Positions 27,157 through 36,973 are shown, counted from the first letter of the stretch. The stretch is DNA of 64,000 nt from Fibrobacter sp. (GCA_024398815.1 JAKSIL010000007.1:1-64000), one strand, 5' to 3'. Numbers and translations: made by a program. The notes: generated by a model from the letters alone, not told the origin.

Positions 27157-29376
27157 TCATTCCTTGATGATATTAATCGGATACACGCAACGGAAGCCGA
27201 TGGATTCGGACCAGTAGCGCGGGTCCTCATCATCGCTATCGGTGACGTTCAATTTCTTTTCCTTGTCCTTCCAGGAGCCGCCCTTGTACACATAGGTCGA
27301 GCCCATCATGGCACCGGTCGGGTTAGAAGGTTCTACCCAAATCGAGAACATGAAGTACTTGTCGCGCGTCCATTCCGCCACGTTTCCGGACATGTCGAAA
27401 ATACCCCAGGCATTGGACTTCTTGGAAGAAACCACCTGCGGACCATATTCCGGGCCACCCTTCGGAGTGTCAAAGGAATTGTCGCGATAGACAGCGTAAA
27501 CGCCAGGATCCTGAGCATCGTCAAGATTCCAAATAGCACCTTCGTTGTTGTCGGCACGAGCCGCGAATTCCCACTGGGCTTCAGTCGGCAAATCGCCACC
27601 GAGAGTCTGGCAGACGAAGCGAGCGTCGTTCCACGTAATGTTGTGGACCGGCTTCTGCGGATGCTTGTAAGTAGGCTTGTTCACGACACGCTTTGCGGAA
27701 TCGAGCTTGTTCATCGTATTGTCGAACATCTTCTGCGTGAATTCCGTAGTCATGATGGCATACGGAGACAAGGAAACTACGCGGCCCTTGTAACGGAAGG
27801 TTCCGGAATCAATCAAAGCGACATTACCGTGAATGCGGTCACGCATCACGCGCGGAACGTTCATCGCCGGAATGACATCCGGAATTTCGGCATCCTTGGC
27901 CTTCACAACTTCCTTCTTCTCGGCAGACTGTTCCTGAATCGGATTTTCGGCAATGGAATCAAGCCAAGCCTTGACTTCAGGTTCGTTCTTAATGTATTCC
28001 GGCAAAACAAAATCGCCCTGACCGGCATGGACAGTTCCATCTACGGTAAAGTCCATCTTCACATAGCGATAATGATGGCGGGTGGGAACGTCGCTACCAG
28101 CATAAATCCAGACCGGCTTGTTGTTCGCAAGCTTTGCGGTAATCTTGATCTTGCCATTGTTGTCCTTGAGCCAAGCGTAGACGGAATCAGCGGGAACTCC
28201 CAAAACGACGCCAGTCCATGCAAAATCAACACGCTCCTTGTTTTTGCCAAAGGTCATCTTGACTTCGGTAACCTGCTTGGAATCGGCATTCTTCAAACCC
28301 TGGACAGGTTCCACAGCTGTAGGAACGAGTTCCAAATCCTTGGAAGGAGACTGCTGCTTGGCAAACTGCTTCTGGAAAGCTTCGTTGACTTCGCTAACTC
28401 CAGCCATCTTGGAATTTCTCCACAGAATCTTGGCTTCGGCCTTTTTGCCATTGTAGCGTTCAACATAGTCCTTGTAACCGGCATCGCTCGGAAGCGTTCC
28501 GATAGCGGAAGCATCCTTCATGGGAGGATAGACCTTTTCGAAGTCGTCCAGATTGACGAGAGCCACGTTCTTCTGAATGTCGGCGGTAAACTTGTCAAAC
28601 AGGACTTCGGTATCTTCAAGGGAATCCGTCATTTCGGCTTCGCCTTCGGTAACGGTAGTAAACACCTTGTTCACGGGAACAGGGTCGAGTCTCGGAAGAT
28701 TCGGAGTCATGACAGTCACTTCGCCAGCCTTGACAACAGCGGGTTCCACGACAGGCAGGTATCCCGGAGCAGTGAAATTCACGCTGTATGTCGCGGGATT
28801 CAGAGGAGCATAGAGGTTCTTGCCGCCTTTTGTCGAGAACTTCAACGAAGCTACACTCAAATCTCTGTAAGCATCGCCCTTAACCTGGATAACACCCGGA
28901 TTTTCCGTTTCCTTGAGCAGCTGCCAGCGACCATTCTTGATAAAGAACATCTTGGGAATACGGGGAGAATAGATATAGGATTTGTCGAAATAGATATCGG
29001 TTTCGTCCTGGAAAGCCTTTGCATTTTGCGTACCATAGAAACGAAGCTTTACCACTTCCTTGAGCGTCAAGTGGTTTTCTGCAAGGCTATAGGTATGAAG
29101 TTTTTTGAAATTCTGAGGATGAACCACACCGGAAACCCACTGGTATTCCTTCGGTCCCATTTTGTGACGGAGATACATCCTGTTGTCCTTCAGCGGGAAG
29201 GAGGGTTTCTGCGAAACCACGACCTTTCCATCTACAGTGATAGCCATATCGGCAATAGGCTCGATAATATTGCCTGCCGTAAATTGGCTGGACTGAATTT
29301 TAAAGTTTTTGTCGCTATCGGCCAAGGCAAGAGCCGGTATAAGCAACAAAAGCGGAAGTAAACGAACAAAAGACAT
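27157..29376 (-). CDS. Secreted SUMF1/FGE-sulfatase-domain protein
   Basis: A 739-residue protein. Signal peptide 1-19 (ending ALA). A PEGA-like beta segment near residues 190-230 (SVNFTAPGYLPVV) is followed by a long helical linker region. The last 210 residues are a formylglycine-generating-enzyme-type domain, with LPTEAQWEFAAR, GIFDMSGNVAEW and GFRCV blocks. Secreted proteins with this domain in the FCB group include GldJ/GldK-type motility and secretion components as well as unrelated structural proteins. Which of these applies is not resolved. The catalytic Cys pair of true FGE is not evident. Confidence 0.82.
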   Translation of the reverse strand: MSFVRLLPLLLLIPALALADSDKNFKIQSSQFTAGNIIEPIADMAITVDGKVVVSQKPSFPLKDNRMYLRHKMGPKEYQWVSGVVHPQNFKKLHTYSLAENHLTLKEVVKLRFYGTQNAKAFQDETDIYFDKSYIYSPRIPKMFFIKNGRWQLLKETENPGVIQVKGDAYRDLSVASLKFSTKGGKNLYAPLNPATYSVNFTAPGYLPVVEPAVVKAGEVTVMTPNLPRLDPVPVNKVFTTVTEGEAEMTDSLEDTEVLFDKFTADIQKNVALVNLDDFEKVYPPMKDASAIGTLPSDAGYKDYVERYNGKKAEAKILWRNSKMAGVSEVNEAFQKQFAKQQSPSKDLELVPTAVEPVQGLKNADSKQVTEVKMTFGKNKERVDFAWTGVVLGVPADSVYAWLKDNNGKIKITAKLANNKPVWIYAGSDVPTRHHYRYVKMDFTVDGTVHAGQGDFVLPEYIKNEPEVKAWLDSIAENPIQEQSAEKKEVVKAKDAEIPDVIPAMNVPRVMRDRIHGNVALIDSGTFRYKGRVVSLSPYAIMTTEFTQKMFDNTMNKLDSAKRVVNKPTYKHPQKPVHNITWNDARFVCQTLGGDLPTEAQWEFAARADNNEGAIWNLDDAQDPGVYAVYRDNSFDTPKGGPEYGPQVVSSKKSNAWGIFDMSGNVAEWTRDKYFMFSIWVEPSNPTGAMMGSTYVYKGGSWKDKEKKLNVTDSDDEDPRYWSESIGFRCVYPINIIKE

Positions 29377-29452
29377 AAGTGCTCCTGTTTTCTTAGTACA
29401 AAACTATAGGCAAAAGATAGTCTTTTCGTAAGCTAAGCAGAATTTTTCAATT

Positions 29453-32400
29453 TCAATTTTTGCCCATATTCAGCAAAAATCCGCCCTTCGAGCCCCCGAC
29501 AGGTCCCAATTCCACCTTCCAGTCAGCCAAACGGATGACATCCGGGTGATGTTCGATGACTATGACCGTGTTCCCTCGGGCCGAAAGCCTGCGCAAGACA
29601 TTCCAAAGCATCTGGATATCCTTGAGATGGAGACCGGTGGTGGGTTCGTCCAGCAGATAGACCATTTCGGTACGGGGAGTGGCCGAAAGTTCCGAGGCGA
29701 GTTTAAGGCGCTGGGATTCGCCGCCGCTCATGGTCGTTACGGGCTGGCCCAGTTTCAAGTAGCCAAGGCCCACGTCGCGAAGCACTTCCAACTTGGGAAG
29801 AATCTTGGGCTGGTCCTTGAAGAATTCACAGGCGTCCACGATGCGCATGTCGAGGACATCGGCGATGTTCCTGCCCTTGAAAGTGACGGAAAGCGTTTCC
29901 TTGTTGTAGCGCTTGCCGCCGCAAGCCTCGCAGGGCTCCCAGATATCCGAAAGGAAGTGCATTTCGACAGAGATGGCGCCACGTCCTTCACAAGCCTCGC
30001 AGCGGCCCCGGGCCAGGTTGTAACTGAACCTGCCGTAGTCAAAGCCCTTCGCCTTCGAAAGCGGAAGTTTTGCGAACAGGCGGCGAATATCGTCCAACAC
30101 CCCGGTGTAGCTGGCGGGCGTACTGCGTGGAGTCCCGGAAATCGGACTCTGGTCCACCAGCAACACCTCGCCCGACTGCTTTTTGCGGCCCCGGGCCAGG
30201 TTGTAACTGAACCTGCCGTAGTCAAAGCCCTTCGCCTTCGAAAGCGGAAGTTTTGCGAACAGGCGGCGAATATCGTCCAACACCCCGGTGTAGCTGGCGG
30301 GCGTACTGCGTGGAGTCCCGGAAATCGGACTCTGGTCCACCAGCAACACCTCGCCCGACTGCTTTTTGCGGCCCCGGGCCTGGAACGTCTTCTTGAGCGA
30401 GGGGAAGATTTCATCCATGACCATGGAACTCTTGCCGCTGCCGGAAACGCCGCAAACGACGCTGATGGCGCCCTTCGGGAACTTTACGGACAAATTCTTT
30501 AAGTTGTTCTTCTTGAGGTTCTTGAACTCGTAAAATTCCGTATCGTCATTGATAGGCTTCCCGGCAATTTCGTTCGCCATGGGAATCGATCGCGTCAGGT
30601 ACTTCACGGTTTCGCTTTGCGGGAACTGTTGCAGCGCATAAGGCTTCGAAAGTTGCGCAGGAGTCCCTTGCGCGACGACTTCGCCGCCGAATTCGCCCGC
30701 CGCGGGGCCCATGTCGATAATGTGGTCGGCGGCACGCATCATGTTCATGTCGTGTTCCACCACCACCAGTGTATTGCCCAAGTCGCGCAGGCGGTACAGG
30801 GAATCCAGAAGTTTCGCCGTATCGCTTTCGTGGAGGCCCACCGTCGGCTCGTCCAACACATAAAGGACGCCCTCCAAGCCGCTACCTATCTGGCTTGCAA
30901 GGCGGATGCGCTGGGACTCGCCACCGCTCAAGGTGTCGCCCGCACGGTCCAAACCGATATAGCCGAGACCCACGCTGCTGAGGAAGTTCAAACGTCCGAC
31001 GATTTCGCGAAGCAGCGGATCCGCAATCGTCTTGCGCGAAGCGGCCACCGCTGCAGTCGAACTATCCTTCGCAAAGTCCACATGGCCGAACCAGTCGCGG
31101 GCCTCGTCGATGCTCATGTGGTTTATGTCCATGATGTTCTTGCCTGCAATGCGCACCGCCAAATACTCGGGCTTGAGGCGTTCACCATGGCAATCGGGGC
31201 AGACATGGCCGTCGTCGTCGTGCCCTAGGCCAAGACATGTTTCACAGGCGCCCCAATGCGTATTGAAACTGAAATGACGCGGATTCAAAACGCTATCCAT
31301 GTACCAGCCGCACTTGGCGCAGCCCGGCTTTTCGCTGACGGAGAGGCGTTCTTCGCCGTCACATTCCACATAGAGGATTCCGTTGCCATCGCGATAACCG
31401 CGTTCAAAGGCTTCCACCAGGCGAGCGCGATTGGCTTCCTTCACAATCACTTGGTCGACAACGGCAAGCACTTCGCTTTCGCGTGTCGGAATTTTCGGGA
31501 AGGGCAACTCCACCATCTTTTTGCCAAGGTACGCCTTGCGGTAACCCTTGTCCAAAAGAATCTGCGAAAGTTTAACGATGTCCTTCACCTCGAACGCTGC
31601 AAGAACCGTTACCATCTTGCCTGTGCGCAATTCGAAGGACTGCTGCGTCAAATCGCCAGCGGAATAAGAACTGATGGGCTTTCCGCAATGGATGCAATGG
31701 GGCACGCCCGCACGCGCAAAGAGAATGCGGAAGTAGTCGTAAATTTCGGTAAGGGTCGCGACCGTACTGCGCGGACTCTTGCTCGCACTTTTCTGGTCGA
31801 TGGCGATGGCCGGAGCAAGGCCCGAAATGGAATCGATGCTTCCGCGGTCGGGGCGGCCCAAAAAGCGGCGTGCGTAGGTGCTGAGGGTTTCCACAAAGCG
31901 GCGCTGGCCTTCGCTGAAAAGCGTATGGAACGCAAGGCTCGACTTTCCTGAACCGGAGACGCCCGTAATCACGGTCAACTTGTGCCGCGGGACCGTCACG
32001 TCGATATTCTTCAGATTGTGCTTGCGGGCTCCGTGGACCTCGATATCCAGGGAATAGCCCTCGCCCGCCTTCAGGCTGCGATCGAACTGCTTGTTCTCGC
32101 CATGCTTTTTCGCAAGCACGGGCGCCAGATAGCGGCCAGTCTCGCTCTTTTTGCATTTGGCAATCTGCTCCGGAGTTCCCGTAGCCACGATGCGCCCGCC
32201 ATGCACGCCGGCATCCGGGCCGAGGTCGATAATCCAATCGGCGCACTTGATGACATCGAGATTGTGTTCAATGACGACGACGCTGTTCCCGAGACTGCGC
32301 AAGCGGTTCAGGCATTCCAGCAAACGACGGATGTCCTCGAAATGGAGACCCGTCGTAGGTTCATCGAGCAGGTAAAGCGTTTTTCCCGTTCCCGGACGGC

Positions 32401-34900
32401 GCAGTTCCGAAGCGATTTTCACGCGCTGCGCTTCGCCACCGCTAAGCGTCGTGGATGGCTGTCCCAAGCGCAAATAGCCGAGGCCGACTTCTTCCAGAAG
32501 TTTCAGCGGTTCAGCAATCTTCGGCAAATCCTTGAAGAACTCGCTCGCCTCGCTGATGCTCATTTCGAGAATCTCGGATATGTTCTTGCCCTTGAAATAG
32601 ATTTCGCGGGTGGCGTCGTTAAAGCGCTTGCCGTCGCACACGTCGCAAGTCACCTGTACGCTCGGCAGGATGTGCATGTCGATGACCTTGACGCCGGCAC
32701 CTTCGCAGGCATCGCAACGGCCGCCCTTCACGTTGAAACTGAACCGGCTCTTGGTGTAGCCACGGACTTTGCTTTCGGGGAGACTCCCGAACAAATCGCG
32801 GATGTCGTCCCAAATCTTGGTATAGGTGGCAGGGTTGCTGCGCGGAGTGCGGCCAATGGGCGTCTGGTCGATTTCAATTACCTTGTCTATATTTTCAAGA
32901 CCTTCCAGATGGTCGAACTTGCCGACAGGCTCTTCGCTATTGAAGAATACTCGAGCCAATTCCCTGCGCAAAATCTGGTTCACGAGCGTACTCTTGCCGC
33001 TCCCGGAAACGCCAGTCACAACCGTAAAGGCGCCATCCAGCGGGATTTCCACGTCGATGTTCTTCAGGTTGTTTTCGCAGGCACCGCAGACTTTGAGTTT
33101 CGGAGTATTCTTGTCAATCTTCTTGCGCTTCGCAGGAATCTCGATGCACTTACGGCCGCTCAGGTAAGCGCCCGTAAGCGAAGCCTTGTTCTTTTCGAGT
33201 TCATCGACTGTACCGGCGGCAATCACGCGGCCGCCTTCCACGCCGGCGCCCGGGCCCACGTCGACGATGTAATCGGCGTGCCTCATGGTATCTTCGTCGT
33301 GTTCCACTACGATTAGGCTGTTGCCCTGGGCCCGCAAGTGCTCGAGCATGCCGAGCAACTTGTCGTTGTCGCGGGGGTGAAGCCCGATGCTCGGCTCATC
33401 CATCACGTACAGCACGCCCTGAAGCCCCGCGCCAACCGCGCCGGCCAGCCTTATGCGCTGGGCCTCGCCGCCGCTGAGCGTCGCAGCCTTGCGGCTGATA
33501 TTCAAATATCCGAGGCCCACGGCCTGCAAAAAGTTCAGGCGCCCGCGAATCTCCTTGAAAATTTCCTTGCCAATCCGCTCTTCGCGATTGTTCAGTTTGA
33601 GGCCGTTGAAAAACTCCGCCGACTTCTCCACCGACCAGTCCGTCAACTGCGTCAAGTTCATCCCGTGGAACGTGACCGCGTTCGCGATGCGGTTGATGCG
33701 CGTCCCCTTGCACTCCGGACAGACGCCAATCTGCATAAACTTGCGGAAGTGGAAAATATGCCACATGTCCCACAGTTCCTGCATCACGGAAATCACGCCC
33801 GTCTCCGAACCGCTGGGAGTGCCGTACAAAAAAGCATGCTGCTGCTTTTCGGTGAGTTTGTACCACGGCGTATCCAGGCTGCAGTGCATCTCGTTCGCAA
33901 TCGTGCGCAAGTTGCGCCAGCCGAAGTCCGAGAAAAGTACGTCGCCGTCCTTTTTCTGGCAAGCAAGGCAGCCCTGCTTGATGGAAAGACTCTTGTCGGG
34001 CACCACGAGGTCAACATCGAATTCGCAACTTTCGCCCATGCCCTTGCAGACTGGACAACGGCCCTTGGGGTCGTTAAAACTGAAAAATCGCGGTTCCAGT
34101 TCCGGGATGGAAACGCCGCACTTGGGGCAAGCGAGCAGCGTTCCCTGCAAGCGGTAGTCCCCACCAGCAGCACCATCGCTCCCGGCAAAAAGGAAACTCA
34201 CGAGTTTCCCGTCGGTCAGTTTCAGGGCGCCTTCCAAGGCCTCGCGCAAACGGCTCATGTTCTTGGGTTCAATCACCAGGCGGTCTATCACCGCCTCGAT
34301 GGTGTGCTTCTCGTAGCGCACCAGTTGCGGCACATCCTCGAGCCTGTAGATTTCGCCATCCACGCGCGCGCGAACAAAACCGTTCTCCTTGAGTTCCAAA
34401 AGTTCCTTGCGGTATTCGCCCTTGCGGTCCTGCACAATAGGCGCCATCACCGTCACCTGGCGACCCACGTCGCTCACGTAAAGATTGTCGACAATCTGGT
34501 CCACCGTCTGCGCCTGGATGACCTTCCCGCATTCCGGGCAGTGCGGCACGCCAAGGCGAGCAAAAAGCAAACGGTAATGGTCCAAAATCTCAACCACCGT
34601 ACCCACCGTACTGCGCGGGTTCCTGTTCACCGTCTTCTGGTCGATGCTGATTGTCGGCGAAATTCCGCGCACGCTTTCCACATCCGGATGCTTCATGCGG
34701 CCAATGAACTGGCGCGCGTACGCCGAAAGGGATTCCACGAATCGGCGCTGGCCTTCCTGGAACACCGTATCGAACGCAAGACTCGACTTTCCGGAGCCCG
34801 AAACGCCCGTCACCACCACGATGGAATCGCGGGGAATGTTCAGGTTCACATGCTGCAGGTTGTGCTCGTGGGCGTCGCGGATGTCGATGGACTTTGTCAT
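29453..34900 (-). CDS. uvrA: Double-length UvrA (two fused UvrA copies)
   Basis: The protein has 1815 residues, about twice a normal UvrA (about 940). Four Walker A loops GVSGSGKSS/T occur near residues 33, 628, 977 and 1482, each with its own LSGGE-QR signature and DEP-G-H block. Zn-finger Cys pairs appear in every half. The two UvrA units join near residue 945. Role: damage recognition in nucleotide excision repair with UvrB. Chlamydial UvrA is also double-length. A perfect 61-residue duplication sits in the last ATPase half (separate entry). ATG 34900 has no Shine-Dalgarno site and lies 4 nt after a TAAATTTA box. Confidence 0.95.
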   Translation of the reverse strand: MTKSIDIRDAHEHNLQHVNLNIPRDSIVVVTGVSGSGKSSLAFDTVFQEGQRRFVESLSAYARQFIGRMKHPDVESVRGISPTISIDQKTVNRNPRSTVGTVVEILDHYRLLFARLGVPHCPECGKVIQAQTVDQIVDNLYVSDVGRQVTVMAPIVQDRKGEYRKELLELKENGFVRARVDGEIYRLEDVPQLVRYEKHTIEAVIDRLVIEPKNMSRLREALEGALKLTDGKLVSFLFAGSDGAAGGDYRLQGTLLACPKCGVSIPELEPRFFSFNDPKGRCPVCKGMGESCEFDVDLVVPDKSLSIKQGCLACQKKDGDVLFSDFGWRNLRTIANEMHCSLDTPWYKLTEKQQHAFLYGTPSGSETGVISVMQELWDMWHIFHFRKFMQIGVCPECKGTRINRIANAVTFHGMNLTQLTDWSVEKSAEFFNGLKLNNREERIGKEIFKEIRGRLNFLQAVGLGYLNISRKAATLSGGEAQRIRLAGAVGAGLQGVLYVMDEPSIGLHPRDNDKLLGMLEHLRAQGNSLIVVEHDEDTMRHADYIVDVGPGAGVEGGRVIAAGTVDELEKNKASLTGAYLSGRKCIEIPAKRKKIDKNTPKLKVCGACENNLKNIDVEIPLDGAFTVVTGVSGSGKSTLVNQILRRELARVFFNSEEPVGKFDHLEGLENIDKVIEIDQTPIGRTPRSNPATYTKIWDDIRDLFGSLPESKVRGYTKSRFSFNVKGGRCDACEGAGVKVIDMHILPSVQVTCDVCDGKRFNDATREIYFKGKNISEILEMSISEASEFFKDLPKIAEPLKLLEEVGLGYLRLGQPSTTLSGGEAQRVKIASELRRPGTGKTLYLLDEPTTGLHFEDIRRLLECLNRLRSLGNSVVVIEHNLDVIKCADWIIDLGPDAGVHGGRIVATGTPEQIAKCKKSETGRYLAPVLAKKHGENKQFDRSLKAGEGYSLDIEVHGARKHNLKNIDVTVPRHKLTVITGVSGSGKSSLAFHTLFSEGQRRFVETLSTYARRFLGRPDRGSIDSISGLAPAIAIDQKSASKSPRSTVATLTEIYDYFRILFARAGVPHCIHCGKPISSYSAGDLTQQSFELRTGKMVTVLAAFEVKDIVKLSQILLDKGYRKAYLGKKMVELPFPKIPTRESEVLAVVDQVIVKEANRARLVEAFERGYRDGNGILYVECDGEERLSVSEKPGCAKCGWYMDSVLNPRHFSFNTHWGACETCLGLGHDDDGHVCPDCHGERLKPEYLAVRIAGKNIMDINHMSIDEARDWFGHVDFAKDSSTAAVAASRKTIADPLLREIVGRLNFLSSVGLGYIGLDRAGDTLSGGESQRIRLASQIGSGLEGVLYVLDEPTVGLHESDTAKLLDSLYRLRDLGNTLVVVEHDMNMMRAADHIIDMGPAAGEFGGEVVAQGTPAQLSKPYALQQFPQSETVKYLTRSIPMANEIAGKPINDDTEFYEFKNLKKNNLKNLSVKFPKGAISVVCGVSGSGKSSMVMDEIFPSLKKTFQARGRKKQSGEVLLVDQSPISGTPRSTPASYTGVLDDIRRLFAKLPLSKAKGFDYGRFSYNLARGRKKQSGEVLLVDQSPISGTPRSTPASYTGVLDDIRRLFAKLPLSKAKGFDYGRFSYNLARGRCEACEGRGAISVEMHFLSDIWEPCEACGGKRYNKETLSVTFKGRNIADVLDMRIVDACEFFKDQPKILPKLEVLRDVGLGYLKLGQPVTTMSGGESQRLKLASELSATPRTEMVYLLDEPTTGLHLKDIQMLWNVLRRLSARGNTVIVIEHHPDVIRLADWKVELGPVGGSKGGFLLNMGKN
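30002..30367 (-). repeat. Perfect 183-bp in-frame tandem duplication within uvrA
   Basis: 30002-30184 and 30185-30367 are identical, and 13 bp of the unit recur again at 30368-30380. The unit encodes 61 residues (from KKQSGEVLLVDQSP to YNLARGR), between the fourth Walker A and its Zn finger. All reading frames of the two copies are identical, so the event is recent or an assembly artefact. The 13-bp GC-rich word encodes ARGR and probably mediated slippage. Confidence 0.95.
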
Positions 34901-34904
34901 GGCA

Positions 34905-34935
34905 TAAATTTAGTGAACTTTTGAGCATTAAGCAA
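34905..34935 (-). promoter_or_regulatory. Predicted leaderless uvrA promoter, TTG-N20-TAAATTTA
   Basis: On the minus strand, TTG (34935-34933), exactly 20 nt, then TAAATTTA (34912-34905). The uvrA ATG begins 4 nt further on. Such a promoter would start transcription at or next to the ATG. Confidence 0.5.
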
Positions 34936-34983
34936 GTACGTTCGGCATTTTTGTGGGTAAAAATTCAAAGCCACGCACCGCTG

Positions 34984-35014
34984 TTGACAAACCGCTCGCC
35001 AAAAACTATATTCT
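34984..35014 (+). promoter_or_regulatory. tRNA-Ala promoter
   Basis: TTGACA at 34984-34989, a 17-nt spacer, then TATATT at 35007-35012: a near-consensus primary-sigma promoter. Transcription would start just before the tRNA at 35027. In the alternative notation this is TTG-N20-TATATTCT. Confidence 0.75.
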
Positions 35015-35026
35015 GCACACCAAAAC

Positions 35027-35099
35027 GGGGATATAGCTCAGTTGGTAGAGCGACAGGTTCGCAATCTGTAGGTCATGGGTTCGACTCCCACTATCTCCA
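35027..35099 (+). tRNA. tRNA-Ala(CGC)
   Basis: A 73-nt cloverleaf. The acceptor GGGGATA pairs with TATCTCC and includes the G3-U70 pair that marks alanine tRNAs. The anticodon loop TTCGCAA gives anticodon CGC. The T-loop is TTCGACT. The discriminator is A, and CCA is not encoded. Confidence 0.92.
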
Positions 35100-35102
35100 C
35101 GC

Positions 35103-35130
35103 AAAAAGGCCGGAACAATCCGGCCTTTTT
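35103..35130 (+). terminator. Terminator after tRNA-Ala
   Basis: AAAAAGGCCGG and CCGGCCTTTTT form an 11-bp stem around AACAAT. It may work in both directions, also serving the minus-strand gene ending at 35150. Confidence 0.88.
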
Positions 35131-35149
35131 CGCATCCTGAACCAATCCA

Positions 35150-36541
35150 CTAAATATCGAACTTGAATCCGAGCTTGAACTCGCTCAACAAGCTCTCATC
35201 GGGAAAAACACCCGTAAGGGATTCAGGCGTGCCGTAACGCAGATAATTCTGTTCGACACCGCCATAAAGCGTAAATATTCCCAATTTCCAGTTGTACTGG
35301 AGCCCCCAGACGCCCGACAATTTCCTCACCTTTTCGTAATCATCCGAGTGGGCATTGAACAGAAATCCGTAGAACAGATTCAGCTTCGCCTCGAGCGACA
35401 TTCCATTACTGAACTTGTACACAAACCTTGACTTCAATACAGGTCCAATCCAGCTGCACCAATACCGCTTCAGAGTCGGCGCGGATCCCGTCTGCCAAGC
35501 GCCCTGCTGGCTCATGTACTGCTCCCAGTCCTCCGCAGTCCATTGATTTCCTCCCATATAATCCAGGCCCAGCGAATCCGTATTCCAGGCATTCTGGTTC
35601 CACTGCTGGCCCCAGGCATTGCCATTATTTTCGGCATTACCGTTATTTTCAGCATTGCCGTTGTTCCCGTTGTTTCCGTTGGCATAGTACTGCTGCCACA
35701 TGTCCGCATAGGTAGAGTCGTACCAAGAGGAATCGGTATACCACGTATACTGATTGGCGTAATACTGGTCCTGCGCAGTCCAGTACTCGATGTAGTCCGC
35801 CAGGGAATCAGCATCGAACTTCACGCCAATCGAAACATTCCCGTTAAATCCCGTGGGCACGGACCTATGCCAAGTTCCAAACAAGGACGCCGAAAGAGGC
35901 CCTTCCTGCTGGTAATACCCCCACAAGGCAAGCCCAACTCTCTGGTTTCCGAACTTATGCAGGCTCACTTCAAACCAAGAGTAAAAATCAAGACGCAAGT
36001 CAGCTTCGCTTGCAACATTAAAATCCACACCCAAGTCCAAGGTGATCACCCTGCCCATGAGCATGTATTCTAGACCCGGCGCGACAGTCCAATCGTTGGT
36101 GTCAAGCGCAGGCATATCGTCATTTGCAAAAAAGTAGTCACCGAGAACGTTCACTCCAAAGGAATGGCTCCAGTTCTTGGTCGAATAATCCAAGTACCCC
36201 GAAAGCGAGGCCGACAAATCGCCCCCCTTTTCGTTCACTTTTTCGATGCCCCCGAACTCCTGGTAAAGAAGTCCATAGAAGGCCACGTCCCCATACAGGT
36301 GGAACGCCCATGGATTTTCGGGTTCGTCGTAACCAAGCGCCTCACGGTACTCCCTCACGATTTCCTTGATTTCGTCGGTATATTCGCCATCCATCGCGGC
36401 AGCCTGCTCGAACAGTTCCAGCGACTTGGACACGTCACCGGCCTCCTCGGCCTTCATGGCACGATAATAAACGTCTTCCTGCGTCTCAGCAAACGCGAAG
36501 AAAGACAAGGCGAGCAAAAGTCCTATTGCCCGGGACAGCAT
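35150..36541 (-). CDS. Outer-membrane beta-barrel-like protein with TPR-like N-terminus
   Basis: A 463-residue protein. Signal peptide 1-18 (ending AFA). Residues 20-70 look like a TPR pair (AMKAEEAGDVSKSLELFEQAA). The rest alternates aromatic and hydrophobic residues in the manner of beta strands and ends in LGFKFDI, suiting an outer-membrane barrel. Residues about 285-325 form a low-complexity loop rich in Asn, Gly, Tyr and Trp with the repeated unit AENNGN. The ATG abuts the stop of the upstream small secreted protein (no gap), so the two are translationally coupled. Function unknown. Confidence 0.72.
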   Translation of the reverse strand: MLSRAIGLLLALSFFAFAETQEDVYYRAMKAEEAGDVSKSLELFEQAAAMDGEYTDEIKEIVREYREALGYDEPENPWAFHLYGDVAFYGLLYQEFGGIEKVNEKGGDLSASLSGYLDYSTKNWSHSFGVNVLGDYFFANDDMPALDTNDWTVAPGLEYMLMGRVITLDLGVDFNVASEADLRLDFYSWFEVSLHKFGNQRVGLALWGYYQQEGPLSASLFGTWHRSVPTGFNGNVSIGVKFDADSLADYIEYWTAQDQYYANQYTWYTDSSWYDSTYADMWQQYYANGNNGNNGNAENNGNAENNGNAWGQQWNQNAWNTDSLGLDYMGGNQWTAEDWEQYMSQQGAWQTGSAPTLKRYWCSWIGPVLKSRFVYKFSNGMSLEAKLNLFYGFLFNAHSDDYEKVRKLSGVWGLQYNWKLGIFTLYGGVEQNYLRYGTPESLTGVFPDESLLSEFKLGFKFDI

Positions 36542-36973
36542 TTACGGATGGGGTAAATACCATGGATACGGTCCATGGTAATCCCTCATGGGCATTGTAT
36601 TGGGCATTGTATTATTGTAATACTCGGGCCAATTAACTTTAGCCGGCTCCGGCACATGAGGATTCTTTTGACGAGTTTCCCCTTGGTTGAATGGCTTTTC
36701 GTTTTTCTTTTCGGGAGCGTTCTGCTTGATTTCTCTCTTTTCTTCCTTAGAACGGTTTTTCAAATTAGAGAGAATTTCTTCACGAGCCCGTTTGCGCTCG
36801 GCGCGCATTTTTTGCCAATCAGCATTTTCCTTAGCACCTAAGTCAGGGGCGCCTTTAGAGACGTCCATTCTTTCGGCGGGGGTGGGAACAACGGATTCCG
36901 GTTGTGCAGCGAAATTGCCGGCGAAGGAGCTCGCCGCCAAAATCAAAGCCGATATAAAAATCATCCGTTTCAT
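36542..36973 (-). CDS. Small secreted basic protein
   Basis: A 143-residue protein. The signal peptide ends SSFAG-N. A charged Lys/Glu/Arg helical segment (about 45-95) is followed by a Pro/Tyr/His-rich C-terminus. No domain was recognised. It is directly followed by the barrel protein gene. The upstream spacer to the sigma-54 regulator (36974-37142) has A/T tracts and no clear site. Confidence 0.65.
   Translation of the reverse strand: MKRMIFISALILAASSFAGNFAAQPESVVPTPAERMDVSKGAPDLGAKENADWQKMRAERKRAREEILSNLKNRSKEEKREIKQNAPEKKNEKPFNQGETRQKNPHVPEPAKVNWPEYYNNTMPNTMPMRDYHGPYPWYLPHP

Noticed and set aside
27139-29361. A 740-codon plus-strand open frame opposite the SUMF1-domain gene
   Set aside because: It is a mirror of the real minus-strand gene. 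It has no recognisable domain or ribosome site, whereas the minus strand has a signal peptide and clear domain motifs.
27157-29376. Calling the SUMF1-domain protein GldK or GldJ outright
   Set aside because: No lipobox and no neighbouring gld genes; the domain alone is not specific.
33338-34924. A 528-codon plus-strand open frame opposite uvrA
   Set aside because: Same reason: it is antisense to strongly conserved uvrA sequence.
35590-35670. Possible CRISPR or minisatellite at the short ATTTTCGGCATT-like repeats
   Set aside because: They encode the AENNGN repeats of the barrel protein in frame; there are no spacers of uniform length.
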